A stretch of 45,028 bases of DNA from an uncultured Prevotellaceae bacterium (GTDB lineage Bacteria > Bacteroidota > Bacteroidia > Bacteroidales > Bacteroidaceae), in contig CAMVDV010000025.1 of the NCBI GenBank assembly GCA_947166305.1, positions 1 through 45,028 of the forward strand, given 5' to 3'. Under the pieces are notes generated by a model. It saw only the letters and a program-made list of their open reading frames with translations, made no database searches and was not told the DNA's origin. A program made the position numbers and the translations under genes. Shown here piece after piece: positions 15,054-23,709 of this stretch. The first letter of the stretch is position 1. Each line of letters opens with the position of its first letter.

Positions 15054-15555
15054 TGTATCCTCCTTCTTTTAGTACATTATATATATGTCCGCGTGCGTGG
15101 CTCAACATTGCGCTGACCGTTCTGGCGTTGATGCCGGTGGCAATCGCTATCTCGCGTGTGTCCATCTGTGCTTCTGCAAACATCCGCCAGAGGCGTTGTT
15201 CGGAGCGTCGGAGCGTTTGCGTGGCATTGTGTATGGCTGCCTTGAGTTCGCTTTCTTCGAGCGTCTGGCTTTCATCCGAAGCGGGAAGCACCTGCTCGTG
15301 ACTGATGGTAAGTGGTGAATGAGGTCGCCGCTGCTCCCTCCGCCACATGTTGACGCACTCGTGTTTGGCTATACGTATGGCCAGCCTCTCTGCCTCCAAA
15401 GGCGAGGACAAGGTGCCCCAAGCCTTCCAGAGGCATATCATCGTCTCCTGCGCAACATCCTCGGCAGCCTCTTCTCCCCCGAAGAAACTCATCCCAATCT
15501 GTTTCGCTCTTGAGCGCAGAATGTGTGCCAAACGTTCGAACTCTGTGTGCTCCAT
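15043..15555 (-). CDS. ECF-type RNA polymerase sigma factor
   Basis: A 170-residue sigma factor. Region 2 is at about 10-75 (FFGGEEAAEDVAQETMICLW, with the DxxQE core-binding motif). Region 4 is at about 110-165, with the helix-turn-helix TREIAIATGINARTVSAMLS. A region 3 is missing, as expected for the extracytoplasmic-function class. It is the first gene of an operon with overlapping ends: the probable anti-sigma factor starts 11 bp before its stop. The last residues (GGYIDG) lie in the overlap. ECF operons are commonly autoregulated; I could not identify its promoter. Target genes are unknown beyond the operon itself. Confidence 0.9.
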   Translation of the reverse strand: MEHTEFERLAHILRSRAKQIGMSFFGGEEAAEDVAQETMICLWKAWGTLSSPLEAERLAIRIAKHECVNMWRREQRRPHSPLTISHEQVLPASDESQTLEESELKAAIHNATQTLRRSEQRLWRMFAEAQMDTREIAIATGINARTVSAMLSHARGHIYNVLKEGGYIDG

Positions 15556-15653
15556 ACACTCTTATAACGTCGGAAAAGGAGAAATGTTATGCGATGTTAA
15601 GATTTATTAACAGATTTTTTCTCTTTTCCCTTGCCTGTGTTGTTAAAAATGTG

Positions 15654-15661
15654 TAACTTTG
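15654..15661 (+). promoter_or_regulatory. -7 box for tRNA-Leu
   Basis: TAACTTTG, 13 bp before the mature tRNA 5' end. Confidence 0.65.
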
Positions 15662-15674
15662 TGTCGCAGAAAAT

Positions 15675-15756
15675 GCGCTTGTGGTGGAATTGGTAGACAC
15701 GCCAGACTTAGGATCTGGTGCCGAGAGGCGTGTAAGTTCGAGTCTTATCAGGCGTA
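15675..15756 (+). tRNA. tRNA-Leu (anticodon TAG)
   Basis: Class II tRNA with a long variable arm. The acceptor GCGCTTG pairs with CAGGCGT (two G-U pairs). The D-arm contains GGTAGAC. The anticodon arm is CCAGA-CTTAGGA-TCTGG, so the anticodon is TAG, reading leucine CUN codons. The T-arm is GTAAG-TTCGAGT-CTTAT. CCA is not encoded. Confidence 0.93.
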
Positions 15757-15761
15757 CAAAT

Positions 15762-15945
15762 AAGGTGAAAAAGTTAAAAGTTTAAAAGATTAAAAAGGTG
15801 AAAAAGTAAACAAGTTGACAGGTAAACAAGTTGAAAAGTTGATTGAAGAAGGAAAAACTTGCGGGTTCGTCAACTGTCAACCCATTAACTGTCAACTCGT
15901 CAACTTGTTAACACGTCAACTTGTCAACTCGTATAATAGTCAAAA
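15762..15945. repeat. Word-repeat leader between tRNA-Leu and the fasciclin gene
   Basis: The left half (to about 15850) consists of AAAAGTT/AAAAGGTG words passing into AAACAAGTTGA. The right half (about 15870-15932) consists of TCAACTTGT/TCAACTGTCA words, the reverse complement of the left. The region could fold on itself just before the start codon. Confidence 0.75.
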
Positions 15946-15949
15946 GGAT

Positions 15950-18052
15950 ATGAATAAAATGAGAAGTCTCATTGTGTGTGCCATAGGCATGGTGCTTCAG
16001 GCATCTTTTGTGGCCTGCACCGAAGATATAGACACGTCGGCTCGCTACGTCTTCCGCGAACGCACCGTGGCCGGTTATCTTGAGAGTCACCAGCAGTTCA
16101 GCGAGTACGTGCGTCTGCTCAAGGAGCAGCCCGTGAGCGATGTGAGCAAGACAAACGTGTACCAGTTGCTGACAGCTTACGGCAGCTTCACTTGCTTCGC
16201 GCCCACCAACGATGCCATCCAGCTTTATCTTGACTCGCTCGTCATCAAGGGCATCATCCCCGAGGCAGGCTGGGACAAGTTCCCCGACGACCGCACGCGC
16301 GACAGCATCCGGGCCGTGCTTGTGCTCAACAGCATACTCGACGGCACCAGGCAAGACACAAAGTTCATGTCGGCAGAGTTCCCGAAAGCCAATGAGGAGT
16401 TCTCTATCAACACCATGGCCGACCGCAAGATAAGCGTCACTTACTACAAGGACGACCTCGACAGCATGAGCATCGACGGCATCTGTCCCGTGTCGAAAAT
16501 CAACCGCGACATCGAAGCCATCAACGGCTATGTGCACGAAGTGGGCTACGTCATCAACCCAAGCAACGAGACGCTCGGCAGCACGCTCCACAAGTTTGCC
16601 TATGACTTCACGAGCAACCTCAGCGTCATGGCGCGCCTCATCGAAGTGTGCGGACTGACCGACACGCTGAGCCAAGTGCGCGACGAACGCTACGAGACGC
16701 TCTACAAGACGGGTGCCTTCCCCAACTTCAAGTGGCAGCTCCGCAGCTTCGAAATCGAACCGCCAGAGCACCGAAAGTATGGCTTCACCCTCTTTGCCGA
16801 GACCGACGAGTTCTGGACGCAGGAACTTGGCAAGGAACCGAAGGACATCACCGTGGCCGACGTCGTGGAATGGGTGGCAAAGAAGAACTTCTATCCCGAA
16901 GCCGTCAACGATGAGAACTACCGCGACGAGCAGAACCTCCTCAATCAGTTCGTCACCTATCACCTGCTGCCTCAGCGTATCCCCGTGGACAAGCTCTCCT
17001 TGCACTACAACGAGAAAGGCTACAACTACAAGCTCCGAAACTCTGCTCCCACCATTCCCGTCTGGGCACATTACGTCACGATGGGCAAGCGCCGCCTGCT
17101 TCGCCTTTGGGAAAGCCTGGAGAGCCACGGCATCTACCTCAACCGCTTCCCTAAGCTCAACAACGGACGGCGCGAGGACTATCACGAGAAGGAATGCACA
17201 GAGGAGAACCAAGGCGTCATCGTCGCCACTGACGAGAGCTCGGGCATCATCCGCCTCATCAATGCCATCATCTATCCCATCAACGAGCCTATTGCCTATA
17301 CAGAACATGTTCGCAACGAGCTTGGAAAAGTGCGTCTGCGCTACGATGCCTGGGAGTTCCAGCCCGAAGCCATGAACAACGACCTCCGACTCGTGTCGAG
17401 AACCGACGCTTGCTGGCACTTCTCCAGCGACCCGGACAAACAATACTTCGAGAACCTCACCGTCAACAGCAAGGAGACAAACTTCATGCTCCTGAGCGGG
17501 CGCGACCAAAACTGGCCGAACTATCAGGGCGACGAGGTGCTGGCCGAGGGCGTTTACGACGTCACCTTCACGCTTCCGCCCGTCCCCAAGACTGGTGTCT
17601 ATGAGATACGCATGGGCGTATCGACCTATAGCGGCACTCGCGGCATCTGCCAAGTCTATTGGGGTCCGCGCAAGGACCAGCTTGTGCCGCAAGGCATTCC
17701 CGTCAACATGCAGCTGGGTGGTAACGCTGCCGACAATATGCTCGGCTGGGAACGCGACACCGACGACGACGACTACAATGCCGAAGTGGACAAGAAGATG
17801 CGCAACAACGGCTTCCTCAAAGGCCCCGAATACATCGTGGCAAATGCCGGCGGACGCGAGACGAACCGCATGAATGCAGGTTCCACCAGGCGTATCGTGG
17901 TGCGCGAAACCATGTCGCCCGACGTCACCTACTACATGCGCTTCAAGACCGTTCAGCCCGACTACACCACAAAACAGCTCTTCATCGACTATCTCGAATG
18001 GTGCCCGAAGGAAGTTTACGACAATCCAGAAACGCCCGAAGACATCTGGTAG
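15950..18052 (+). CDS. Fasciclin-domain lipoprotein
   Basis: A 700-residue lipoprotein. Signal peptide MNKMRSLIVCAIGMVLQASF followed by VAC, so Cys23 is the likely lipidated residue. The frame is open upstream to 15815, but that part is translated word-repeat, so I chose the ATG at 15950. A fasciclin domain occupies about 45-200 (VYQLLTAYGSFTCFAPTNDA, the family's central motif), and a second, weaker one follows to about 480 (VVEWVAKKNFYPEA, LLNQFVTYHLLPQRI). The C-terminal part (about 510-690) is a beta-sandwich-like region (GVYDVTFTLPPVPKTGVYEI). Such proteins often accompany SusC/SusD loci, but none is adjacent. It is presumably surface-exposed and adhesive or glycan-binding. Confidence 0.87.
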   Translation: MNKMRSLIVCAIGMVLQASFVACTEDIDTSARYVFRERTVAGYLESHQQFSEYVRLLKEQPVSDVSKTNVYQLLTAYGSFTCFAPTNDAIQLYLDSLVIKGIIPEAGWDKFPDDRTRDSIRAVLVLNSILDGTRQDTKFMSAEFPKANEEFSINTMADRKISVTYYKDDLDSMSIDGICPVSKINRDIEAINGYVHEVGYVINPSNETLGSTLHKFAYDFTSNLSVMARLIEVCGLTDTLSQVRDERYETLYKTGAFPNFKWQLRSFEIEPPEHRKYGFTLFAETDEFWTQELGKEPKDITVADVVEWVAKKNFYPEAVNDENYRDEQNLLNQFVTYHLLPQRIPVDKLSLHYNEKGYNYKLRNSAPTIPVWAHYVTMGKRRLLRLWESLESHGIYLNRFPKLNNGRREDYHEKECTEENQGVIVATDESSGIIRLINAIIYPINEPIAYTEHVRNELGKVRLRYDAWEFQPEAMNNDLRLVSRTDACWHFSSDPDKQYFENLTVNSKETNFMLLSGRDQNWPNYQGDEVLAEGVYDVTFTLPPVPKTGVYEIRMGVSTYSGTRGICQVYWGPRKDQLVPQGIPVNMQLGGNAADNMLGWERDTDDDDYNAEVDKKMRNNGFLKGPEYIVANAGGRETNRMNAGSTRRIVVRETMSPDVTYYMRFKTVQPDYTTKQLFIDYLEWCPKEVYDNPETPEDIW

Positions 18053-18121
18053 GCCGCACCGCTGCGCCGCGGCATCATATACTTCATAGTTGGCCTCATT
18101 TTAATCTATTATATAATACTT

Positions 18122-19285
18122 ATGAGACAAACTATCTTTAGACTGACGACTGTCATACTCAGCAGTTTGATGGTCGCAACATCCTTTGTCGCTTGCGGTG
18201 ATGACGAAGAAAAGACTCCGATTGTAGAGCCCGTGCAGAATGACACTCAGGTCGAAGCACAGGCCATAGACCTTGGTTTGCCTTCAGGCACGAAGTGGGC
18301 AAACATGAATGTGGGAGCTACGGCCCCGTGGGACAATGGCCTCTACTTTGCATGGGGAGAGACAACAGGCTACCGGGGCGATGCTTCCGATGGCCATTCA
18401 TTCGATTGGAACAGCTATAAGTTGTGGACTGTTGGGAATAAGAAATACAACTGCAATAGCGACTTGGGCATCGTGGATAACAAAACGACCTTGGAAGCGG
18501 GAGACGATGTCGCACGAGTCAACTGGGGAGGGGAGTGGCGTATGCCAACGCAGGATGATGTTGCAGAACTCTTGGAGCATACCACAATAGAGTTTGATAT
18601 TGTGAACGGCAAAAGTTGTTACATATTTACCAGTAAGATTAATGGCAACTCTGTGTTATTTCCACAAACGGGTATGCGAATAGAGAAAGACCCTATTAAG
18701 GTAGATACCGGGTACTGGACATCGTCTCTTTGCGAGTTTAATTCGCAGAAGGCTTACATGTTTTACTTCGGTAATTTCATGTCGAGCGATTTATTTAGCG
18801 TTCAGCATGACCGAAGCAATGGCCTGCCTGTACGTCCCGTATATGGAGGCACCTCTTCCAGTGGCTCCGGCTCGGGGAACAATGGAGGCGGCTCTGGTTC
18901 AGGAGACAATGGAGGCGGCTCAGGTTCGGGGAGCAATGGAGGCGGCTCTGGTTCGGGAAACGGTGGCGGCGACACCAGCCCTATCTGGGGCAAGGTGACG
19001 GGCACGATAAGTGCCATCGGGCCGGGCGTGGCCTATTCGAGCGAGGCTTCCTTTGCCGATGGCAAGTCAACCACGGTGGACTATGTCTATTATCCTACGA
19101 CCGACACCTACTATGTATATGGTGGCACATTCTGCTCTCAGCCGGACGTAAACAACGGGAAGGGACTGAGATACGATGCCAAGAAAGGCTACAATTCCAT
19201 TACCATCAAATACGGTTTCTATTACGACTATAGCACGAAGATAAGGTACGATTGGGAACTGCGTCTCAGGGTGACATTGCCATAG
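18122..19285 (+). CDS. FISUMP-type lipoprotein with C-terminal frameshift
   Basis: A 387-residue lipoprotein. The signal peptide ends SFVAC (Cys25). A FISUMP-type domain (Fibrobacter succinogenes major paralogous, C-type-lectin-like) spans about 48-240: IDLGLPSGTKWANMNVGA, LYFAWGETTGY, WRMPTQDDVAELL and GYWTSS. A Gly/Ser linker of 9-residue repeats (NNGGGSGSG type) spans about 244-283. A separate C-terminal domain follows. The stop at 19283-19285 is premature: in another frame the sequence continues QGDIAIGDCYAARIEVWFAD and ends GIQGWMR at a TAA at 19387-19389. A single lost base near 19261-19267 would explain it. It is likely a surface ligand-binding protein. Confidence 0.82.
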   Translation: MRQTIFRLTTVILSSLMVATSFVACGDDEEKTPIVEPVQNDTQVEAQAIDLGLPSGTKWANMNVGATAPWDNGLYFAWGETTGYRGDASDGHSFDWNSYKLWTVGNKKYNCNSDLGIVDNKTTLEAGDDVARVNWGGEWRMPTQDDVAELLEHTTIEFDIVNGKSCYIFTSKINGNSVLFPQTGMRIEKDPIKVDTGYWTSSLCEFNSQKAYMFYFGNFMSSDLFSVQHDRSNGLPVRPVYGGTSSSGSGSGNNGGGSGSGDNGGGSGSGSNGGGSGSGNGGGDTSPIWGKVTGTISAIGPGVAYSSEASFADGKSTTVDYVYYPTTDTYYVYGGTFCSQPDVNNGKGLRYDAKKGYNSITIKYGFYYDYSTKIRYDWELRLRVTLP

Positions 19286-19397
19286 GCGATTGCTATGCGG
19301 CAAGGATAGAGGTCTGGTTTGCAGACAAGAAGGGTCGCAAGCGCAAGCTCACGGAGAAGGTCTATGGCATCCAGGGCTGGATGCGCTAAGGAAAAAA

Positions 19398-19435
19398 AAG
19401 AAGGCGGCAAACTCGTGTGAGTCTGTCGCCTTCTT
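19398..19435. terminator. Bidirectional terminator
   Basis: AAGAAGGCGGC (19398-19408) pairs with GTCGCCTTCTT (19425-19435) with one G-U pair, flanked by an A-run and a T-run. It lies between convergent genes. Its position after 19389 supports the longer, frameshifted reading of the preceding gene. Confidence 0.85.
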
Positions 19436-19456
19436 CTTTATGACATGGGCATGACC

Positions 19457-20572
19457 TTATTTCATGCAATCGGCAATGAAGGCTTGCATCTCTCCCCAGT
19501 GCTTCTCGATGCTCAGCAGGAGGTGAAGCTGGTTGTTGGCACGGACAAAGTTGTGGTCGGGGTACTGACATTTCCAGTACTTGTCGCCGCTGAGGTAGTC
19601 CCAGAGGAAGCGGACGCACTGCATGTAGGGGAAGAGAGCTGTGGCGTAGGGCAGGTTCTCTATTTCTACAGGCAGGAGGAAACTCTTGGCGCTCTCAAGG
19701 TAGCCTTCGGTGAAGGCCTTGAAGATGTCCATGCGGAACTGCACCTTGTCCATGTCGGGGCAGTCCTCGGCCACCATGTTGGCACCCGTGCGGAGGAAAT
19801 CACCATAGTCTGAGAAGATGAAGTTGGGCATCACGGTGTCGAGGTCGATGACGCAGAGCACGTTGTCCTGCTTGTCGAACATCATGTTGTTGACCTTCGT
19901 GTCGCAGTGGCAGACGCGCTTTGGCAGTGTTCCCTCGCGGCCCATTCGCTCGGCCTTGCACATCTCGTCGGCACGCTTCTCTATCTCCGAGAGCATCTTT
20001 TGCACGCGCTCTTCCTTCACTCGACCGGCTGGGTCGCGCTTGATGACGTCGTGCAACTGCTCCAGGCGAAACTCCATGTTGTGGAAGTCCTTGATGGTCT
20101 CGCCCAATTTGACGGGTATGTCGGCCAGCATTGCCTGGAAGTTGCCGAAGGCGCGACCTGCAGCGCGACTGCTTTCAGGGTCAACAGCCTGCTTGGTGAC
20201 GGCATCGTCGATGAACACCATCAAGCGCCAATAGCCGCCTCCATCGCTGTCGAGCGGGAGGAAGACATACAGCTTGCCGCCTTCCTTGGCAGGGATGAAG
20301 CGCAGCACGCGGCGGTCGATGTCGGCCACGCCTTGTGCCTGGAGCTTGCGGCGAATGTGCGAGGTCACCGCATCAATGTTGCGCATCACCATGTCCACGT
20401 CGGGGAAGACGTTGTGGTTCACGCGTTGCAGCACATAGTCGGGCTTGTCGGCTTCGGCGGTTTTTACTTTGTAGGTGTCGTTGATTAAGCCTTCTCCCAG
20501 CGGTTTAATCTCGCTGATGGTGCCTTCGTAGGCAAAGCGGCCCACGATGTTGTTCAGTTGTTCGAAGTTCAT
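19457..20572 (-). CDS. APH-fold small-molecule kinase (NahK-like)
   Basis: A 371-residue kinase of the aminoglycoside-phosphotransferase fold. The catalytic loop is CHCDTKVNNMMFD and the metal-binding segment VLCVIDLDTVMPNFIFSDYG. The N-lobe is at about 10-100 (GEGLINDTYKVKT, then YVLQRVNH). Proteins of this kind in Bifidobacterium and Bacteroidetes resemble N-acetylhexosamine 1-kinase, so a sugar kinase role is more plausible than antibiotic resistance; the substrate is not shown. The frame is open to 20626, but the ATG at 20572 (MNFEQLNNIV) is chosen because a promoter box at 20604-20611 lies between the two. It is monocistronic and divergent from the MG2 gene. Confidence 0.83.
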   Translation of the reverse strand: MNFEQLNNIVGRFAYEGTISEIKPLGEGLINDTYKVKTAEADKPDYVLQRVNHNVFPDVDMVMRNIDAVTSHIRRKLQAQGVADIDRRVLRFIPAKEGGKLYVFLPLDSDGGGYWRLMVFIDDAVTKQAVDPESSRAAGRAFGNFQAMLADIPVKLGETIKDFHNMEFRLEQLHDVIKRDPAGRVKEERVQKMLSEIEKRADEMCKAERMGREGTLPKRVCHCDTKVNNMMFDKQDNVLCVIDLDTVMPNFIFSDYGDFLRTGANMVAEDCPDMDKVQFRMDIFKAFTEGYLESAKSFLLPVEIENLPYATALFPYMQCVRFLWDYLSGDKYWKCQYPDHNFVRANNQLHLLLSIEKHWGEMQAFIADCMK

Positions 20573-20603
20573 TGTTTGTAGTTTAAGTTGTTCGTTTTGC
20601 TTG

Positions 20604-20611
20604 CAAAGATA
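20604..20611 (-). promoter_or_regulatory. -7 box for the kinase gene
   Basis: The minus strand reads TATCTTTG, 31 bp before the chosen ATG. Confidence 0.6.
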
Positions 20612-20655
20612 TAAATTAATTCTCAATTCATTATTTATAATTCAGATTTATTTCG

Positions 20656-20663
20656 TAACTTTG
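20656..20663 (+). promoter_or_regulatory. -7 box for the MG2-domain gene
   Basis: TAACTTTG in the context TTTCGTAACTTTGCAC; 35 bp before the ATG at 20699. Confidence 0.65.
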
Positions 20664-20698
20664 CACGGAAACAGTAACATTATATAAGATAATTCGAT

Positions 20699-23584
20699 AT
20701 GAAACGCCTTTCCCTATTACTCACATTCCTTGTTTCTGCTGTTTTTCTCTCCCTTGGTCAGCAGGCAGAAACGCCTTCGACGCTCGACGGATGGGCCGAC
20801 CGTCTCGACCGGTTCGGCAAGTCTATTCCGCAGGAAAAGGTCTATATTCACATGGACAATACTTGCTATTTCCTTGGCGACACCATTTACTACAAGGCAT
20901 ACGTCCGCAGGAGTGACACTGGCGCGCCAAGCCGAATCAGCGGAGTGCTCTATGCCGAACTGCTGAATCAGGACGGCTATCTCGTGGAGCGACAGCAGCT
21001 GGAGCTGCAAGGCGGACAGGCTCATGGCAGCTTTGCCCTGCAAGACACGCTCTACGGAGGCTACTACGAACTGCGGGCCTACACGCGATGGCAGCTCAAC
21101 TGGGGCATCACGGAGCATCCACACAACAAGGTTTCGGAGCAATGGTTCTTCAACAAACGCATGGCGAGGGAGTACTACATGGACTACGAGAAGCTTTACA
21201 GCCGCGTCTTTCCCGTGTTCGACAAGCCGAAAGAGCCAGGCGACTTCTATCACGAGATGACGCTCCGTCCTCTCCGTCGGCAGTCGAAAGTGGACGAGAC
21301 TTCGCCCAAGCCAAAGCTCCAGCTGTTTCCCGAAGGCGGCAACCTTGTGGCAGGCGTGCCGAATAGGGTAGCGTTCGAAGTCACAAGCAACGAGGGACTT
21401 CACCTGGAGGGCAAGGTGACGGTGACGGAGGGACAGGCCAACGTCGTGGCCGAAGCTAATGTGGAGCAGCGCGGACGCGGGTCGTTCACGTTCACACCTC
21501 AGGCGGGCAAGAGCTACCGCGTCAGCTTCGAAGGCAAGAAAGGCACGACGCGCGAGACGTTGCCCAGTGCGGAGAAGGACGGCGTGGCCCTTCAGCTTAT
21601 TAACGAAGGCGAGGGAAAAAGGCGCATCGAGCTCCATGCGGCAGGCGCGGCAGCCAGCGAAGAGCTCGGCATGACCGTGATGCAAGGCGGCGTCATGCTC
21701 GACTTCCAGACCATCCCCGCCGGTGCTTCTGCCACGGTCAACCTCAATGAAGACAATCTTGAGACCGGAGTTTGCCAAGTCACTATATATAATAATGTAG
21801 GGCGTGTCTATGCCGACCGCCTCTTCTTCTGCATGAAGTCCGACTTCGAAGCCAGCAATCTCAGCTTCCGTGGCCTGGACAAAAAGCCGGTCGAACCTTT
21901 CGCGCCCATCGCCCTCGCTGTGGAAGGCGGCAAGCCAGGCACGTCGGTCAGCGTCTCGGTCTGCGATGCCACGCACAGCGAGTACCTCTACGACAACGGA
22001 AACATCCTGACAGAGATGCTCCTTTCGAGCGAAATCAGAGGCTTCGTGGAGAGCCCCGGCTACTTCTTTGAGAAGGACGATGAGGAGCACCGACGTGCCC
22101 TCGACCTCCTCCTGATGATACAAGGATGGCGACGCTACGACTGGCACACGATGACCACGCCCGGAGCTTTCGTGCTGAACCACAAGCCCGAGCAGACACC
22201 ATTGCTGGTGGGCGAGGTGAACAAGTTCATGGCGGGCGAGCAGGAATCGCAGTACGCCGGCAATTATCAGGGGGTGAGCGACGTGGCCACGGCAAGCGAT
22301 GCCGTCAGCCTGACAGGCGAGACGAAGGCTGCAACCAGCGAGGACTCCGACACGAAGGAGGCAGAAGACGGCGGAAGTGTCACCGAGGCACGCAAGAACA
22401 ACGAGACCACCGGGCCCGAAGTCACTACAGCACGCGACGAGTTGGCCCGCTTCTCGCAGACAGACAAAGAACTCAGCCGCGAACTTCTCGTCAGGGCGCG
22501 CTTTGCCAAGCCAGGAGCCGAGCAAGGCATCGACGGCGAAATGATGACCGATCGGCACATGTTCTCCATCCCCTCGCCACGCTTCTTCGAGGGTTGCATC
22601 TTCCATCTTGCGGCCAGCGACAGCACGAAGTGGAAAGGGAAACCACACGTCTGGGAGCTGCCAAGCACAGACCGCAACGACAAACTCAACTATCCGGAGT
22701 TCTACGTTCGCCTGCGTCCCGTCTATCCTCGCTTCGTCAAACCCTACGACTGGTATCAGTGCCACCTGGCTCAAGCCCCTAAAGGTTCGGTCATTGCGCC
22801 CGACTGGGTGCTTGACGGCTCACGCCTGCTCGACGAAGTCACCGTGGGCGTCAAGCGCGGCCGAATGGGCAAGTTCGACCCCACGAAGCCTGCCTTCGTC
22901 GTGGATGCCTACCAAGCTTTCAACGAGACATGCGATGCGGGCTTCTGCCCGGGCGTTTACTACGGCTACAACCGCTTTGCCCGAGACATCTCCAGGACTT
23001 ATGTGGGAGACATGAACCTGAGCCGCGACTATGTTCTCGAACTGAGAATCGACGGTAAGATGGAGGCCAACAAGTCCGTTGCAGAGTCAAATCGCACCTA
23101 TATCGGCGGGGCTGTGGGAGGCGGAATGCCCGTCGAGACGTTCAACATCTCCAGCGCCACGAAGGAGAAGTACAACCTGCTGAAGAACCTCGGCAAGGTC
23201 TATATCTACACCGACTACAGTCCGCGTCGCGAAGGAAACTCGCTCTACGATGGCGAAGACATCCCCGTGGTCACCGTCGACCTGCACCTCATCGACCAGA
23301 ACGAATCGCACCGTGCCACGTCGCGCGACCGCAGGTATCTCCTCCCTGGCTATTCCGCACCCATGGAGTTCTACCAGCCCGACTATTCGCAAAAGCCTCT
23401 TCCCGACGTCAAGGACTATCGACGCACCCTTTACTGGAACCCAGATTTGCTGATTGGCGACGACGGACGGGCCGAGTTCCGCTTCTACGGCAACGGCAAG
23501 CAGACGCATCTCAGCGTCAGGGCAGAGGGCATTGCCACCGACGGAACGCTCCTCACCGGACAGTCAATGCCAGAGGACAGATAG
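20699..23584 (+). CDS. Secreted MG2 (alpha-2-macroglobulin-like) domain protein
   Basis: A 961-residue exported protein, signal peptide 1-20 (cut near SLGQ). The MG2 domain begins at about 45 (PQEKVYIHMDNTCYFLGDTI, then YYKAYVRR) and further macroglobulin-like strands follow (LQLFPEGGNLVAGVPNRVAF). The segment LLLMIQGWRRYDW at about 470 is typical of the family, in which a plug or regulatory domain may follow. Here residues about 520-580 are instead a Ser/Thr/Glu-rich low-complexity stretch. The C-terminus (DYRRTLYWNPDLLIGDDGRA, then EFRFYGNGKQTHLSVRAEG) is again macroglobulin-like. There is no thioester motif (GCGEQ), so it is not a protease trap of the classical type. It may share a transcript with the CotH gene 125 bp downstream. 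Confidence 0.82.
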   Translation: MKRLSLLLTFLVSAVFLSLGQQAETPSTLDGWADRLDRFGKSIPQEKVYIHMDNTCYFLGDTIYYKAYVRRSDTGAPSRISGVLYAELLNQDGYLVERQQLELQGGQAHGSFALQDTLYGGYYELRAYTRWQLNWGITEHPHNKVSEQWFFNKRMAREYYMDYEKLYSRVFPVFDKPKEPGDFYHEMTLRPLRRQSKVDETSPKPKLQLFPEGGNLVAGVPNRVAFEVTSNEGLHLEGKVTVTEGQANVVAEANVEQRGRGSFTFTPQAGKSYRVSFEGKKGTTRETLPSAEKDGVALQLINEGEGKRRIELHAAGAAASEELGMTVMQGGVMLDFQTIPAGASATVNLNEDNLETGVCQVTIYNNVGRVYADRLFFCMKSDFEASNLSFRGLDKKPVEPFAPIALAVEGGKPGTSVSVSVCDATHSEYLYDNGNILTEMLLSSEIRGFVESPGYFFEKDDEEHRRALDLLLMIQGWRRYDWHTMTTPGAFVLNHKPEQTPLLVGEVNKFMAGEQESQYAGNYQGVSDVATASDAVSLTGETKAATSEDSDTKEAEDGGSVTEARKNNETTGPEVTTARDELARFSQTDKELSRELLVRARFAKPGAEQGIDGEMMTDRHMFSIPSPRFFEGCIFHLAASDSTKWKGKPHVWELPSTDRNDKLNYPEFYVRLRPVYPRFVKPYDWYQCHLAQAPKGSVIAPDWVLDGSRLLDEVTVGVKRGRMGKFDPTKPAFVVDAYQAFNETCDAGFCPGVYYGYNRFARDISRTYVGDMNLSRDYVLELRIDGKMEANKSVAESNRTYIGGAVGGGMPVETFNISSATKEKYNLLKNLGKVYIYTDYSPRREGNSLYDGEDIPVVTVDLHLIDQNESHRATSRDRRYLLPGYSAPMEFYQPDYSQKPLPDVKDYRRTLYWNPDLLIGDDGRAEFRFYGNGKQTHLSVRAEGIATDGTLLTGQSMPEDR

Positions 23585-23605
23585 ATGCAGGCAGCGGCGA
23601 TTCTC

Positions 23606-23693
23606 AACTCCGCGTGCCGCGATGACAATCTTCGCGTGCCGCGATGGTCAACTCCGCGTGCGGCGATGACAATCTCCGTGTGCGGCGTTCAGA
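23606..23693. repeat. 22-bp tandem array F (4 units)
   Basis: Four units start at 23606, 23628, 23650 and 23672 (type AACTCC GCGTGC CGCGAT plus 4 bp). A degraded unit may precede at 23584. The array fills the gap between the MG2 gene and the CotH gene. Its GC-rich words resemble those of arrays E and G. Confidence 0.92.
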
Positions 23694-23709
23694 AACATGA
23701 TGTGAGAAG

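Noticed and set aside
15908..17692. 594-codon minus-strand frame opposite the fasciclin gene
   Set aside because: Same reason; similar shadows at 639-1637, 7088-8434, 9264-10412, 12760-13815 and 27403-28572 were also dropped.
18860..18970. Tandem repeat in the first FISUMP gene as a member of the 22-bp family
   Set aside because: It has a 27-bp, 9-codon period encoding a Gly/Ser linker, with no dyad plan.
19457..20572. Aminoglycoside resistance gene
   Set aside because: Only the fold is shared; the sequence looks like sugar kinases, and there is no resistance context.
20717..22774. 685-codon minus-strand frame opposite the MG2 gene
   Set aside because: Antisense shadow caused by codon bias; the plus-strand protein has a signal peptide and known domains.
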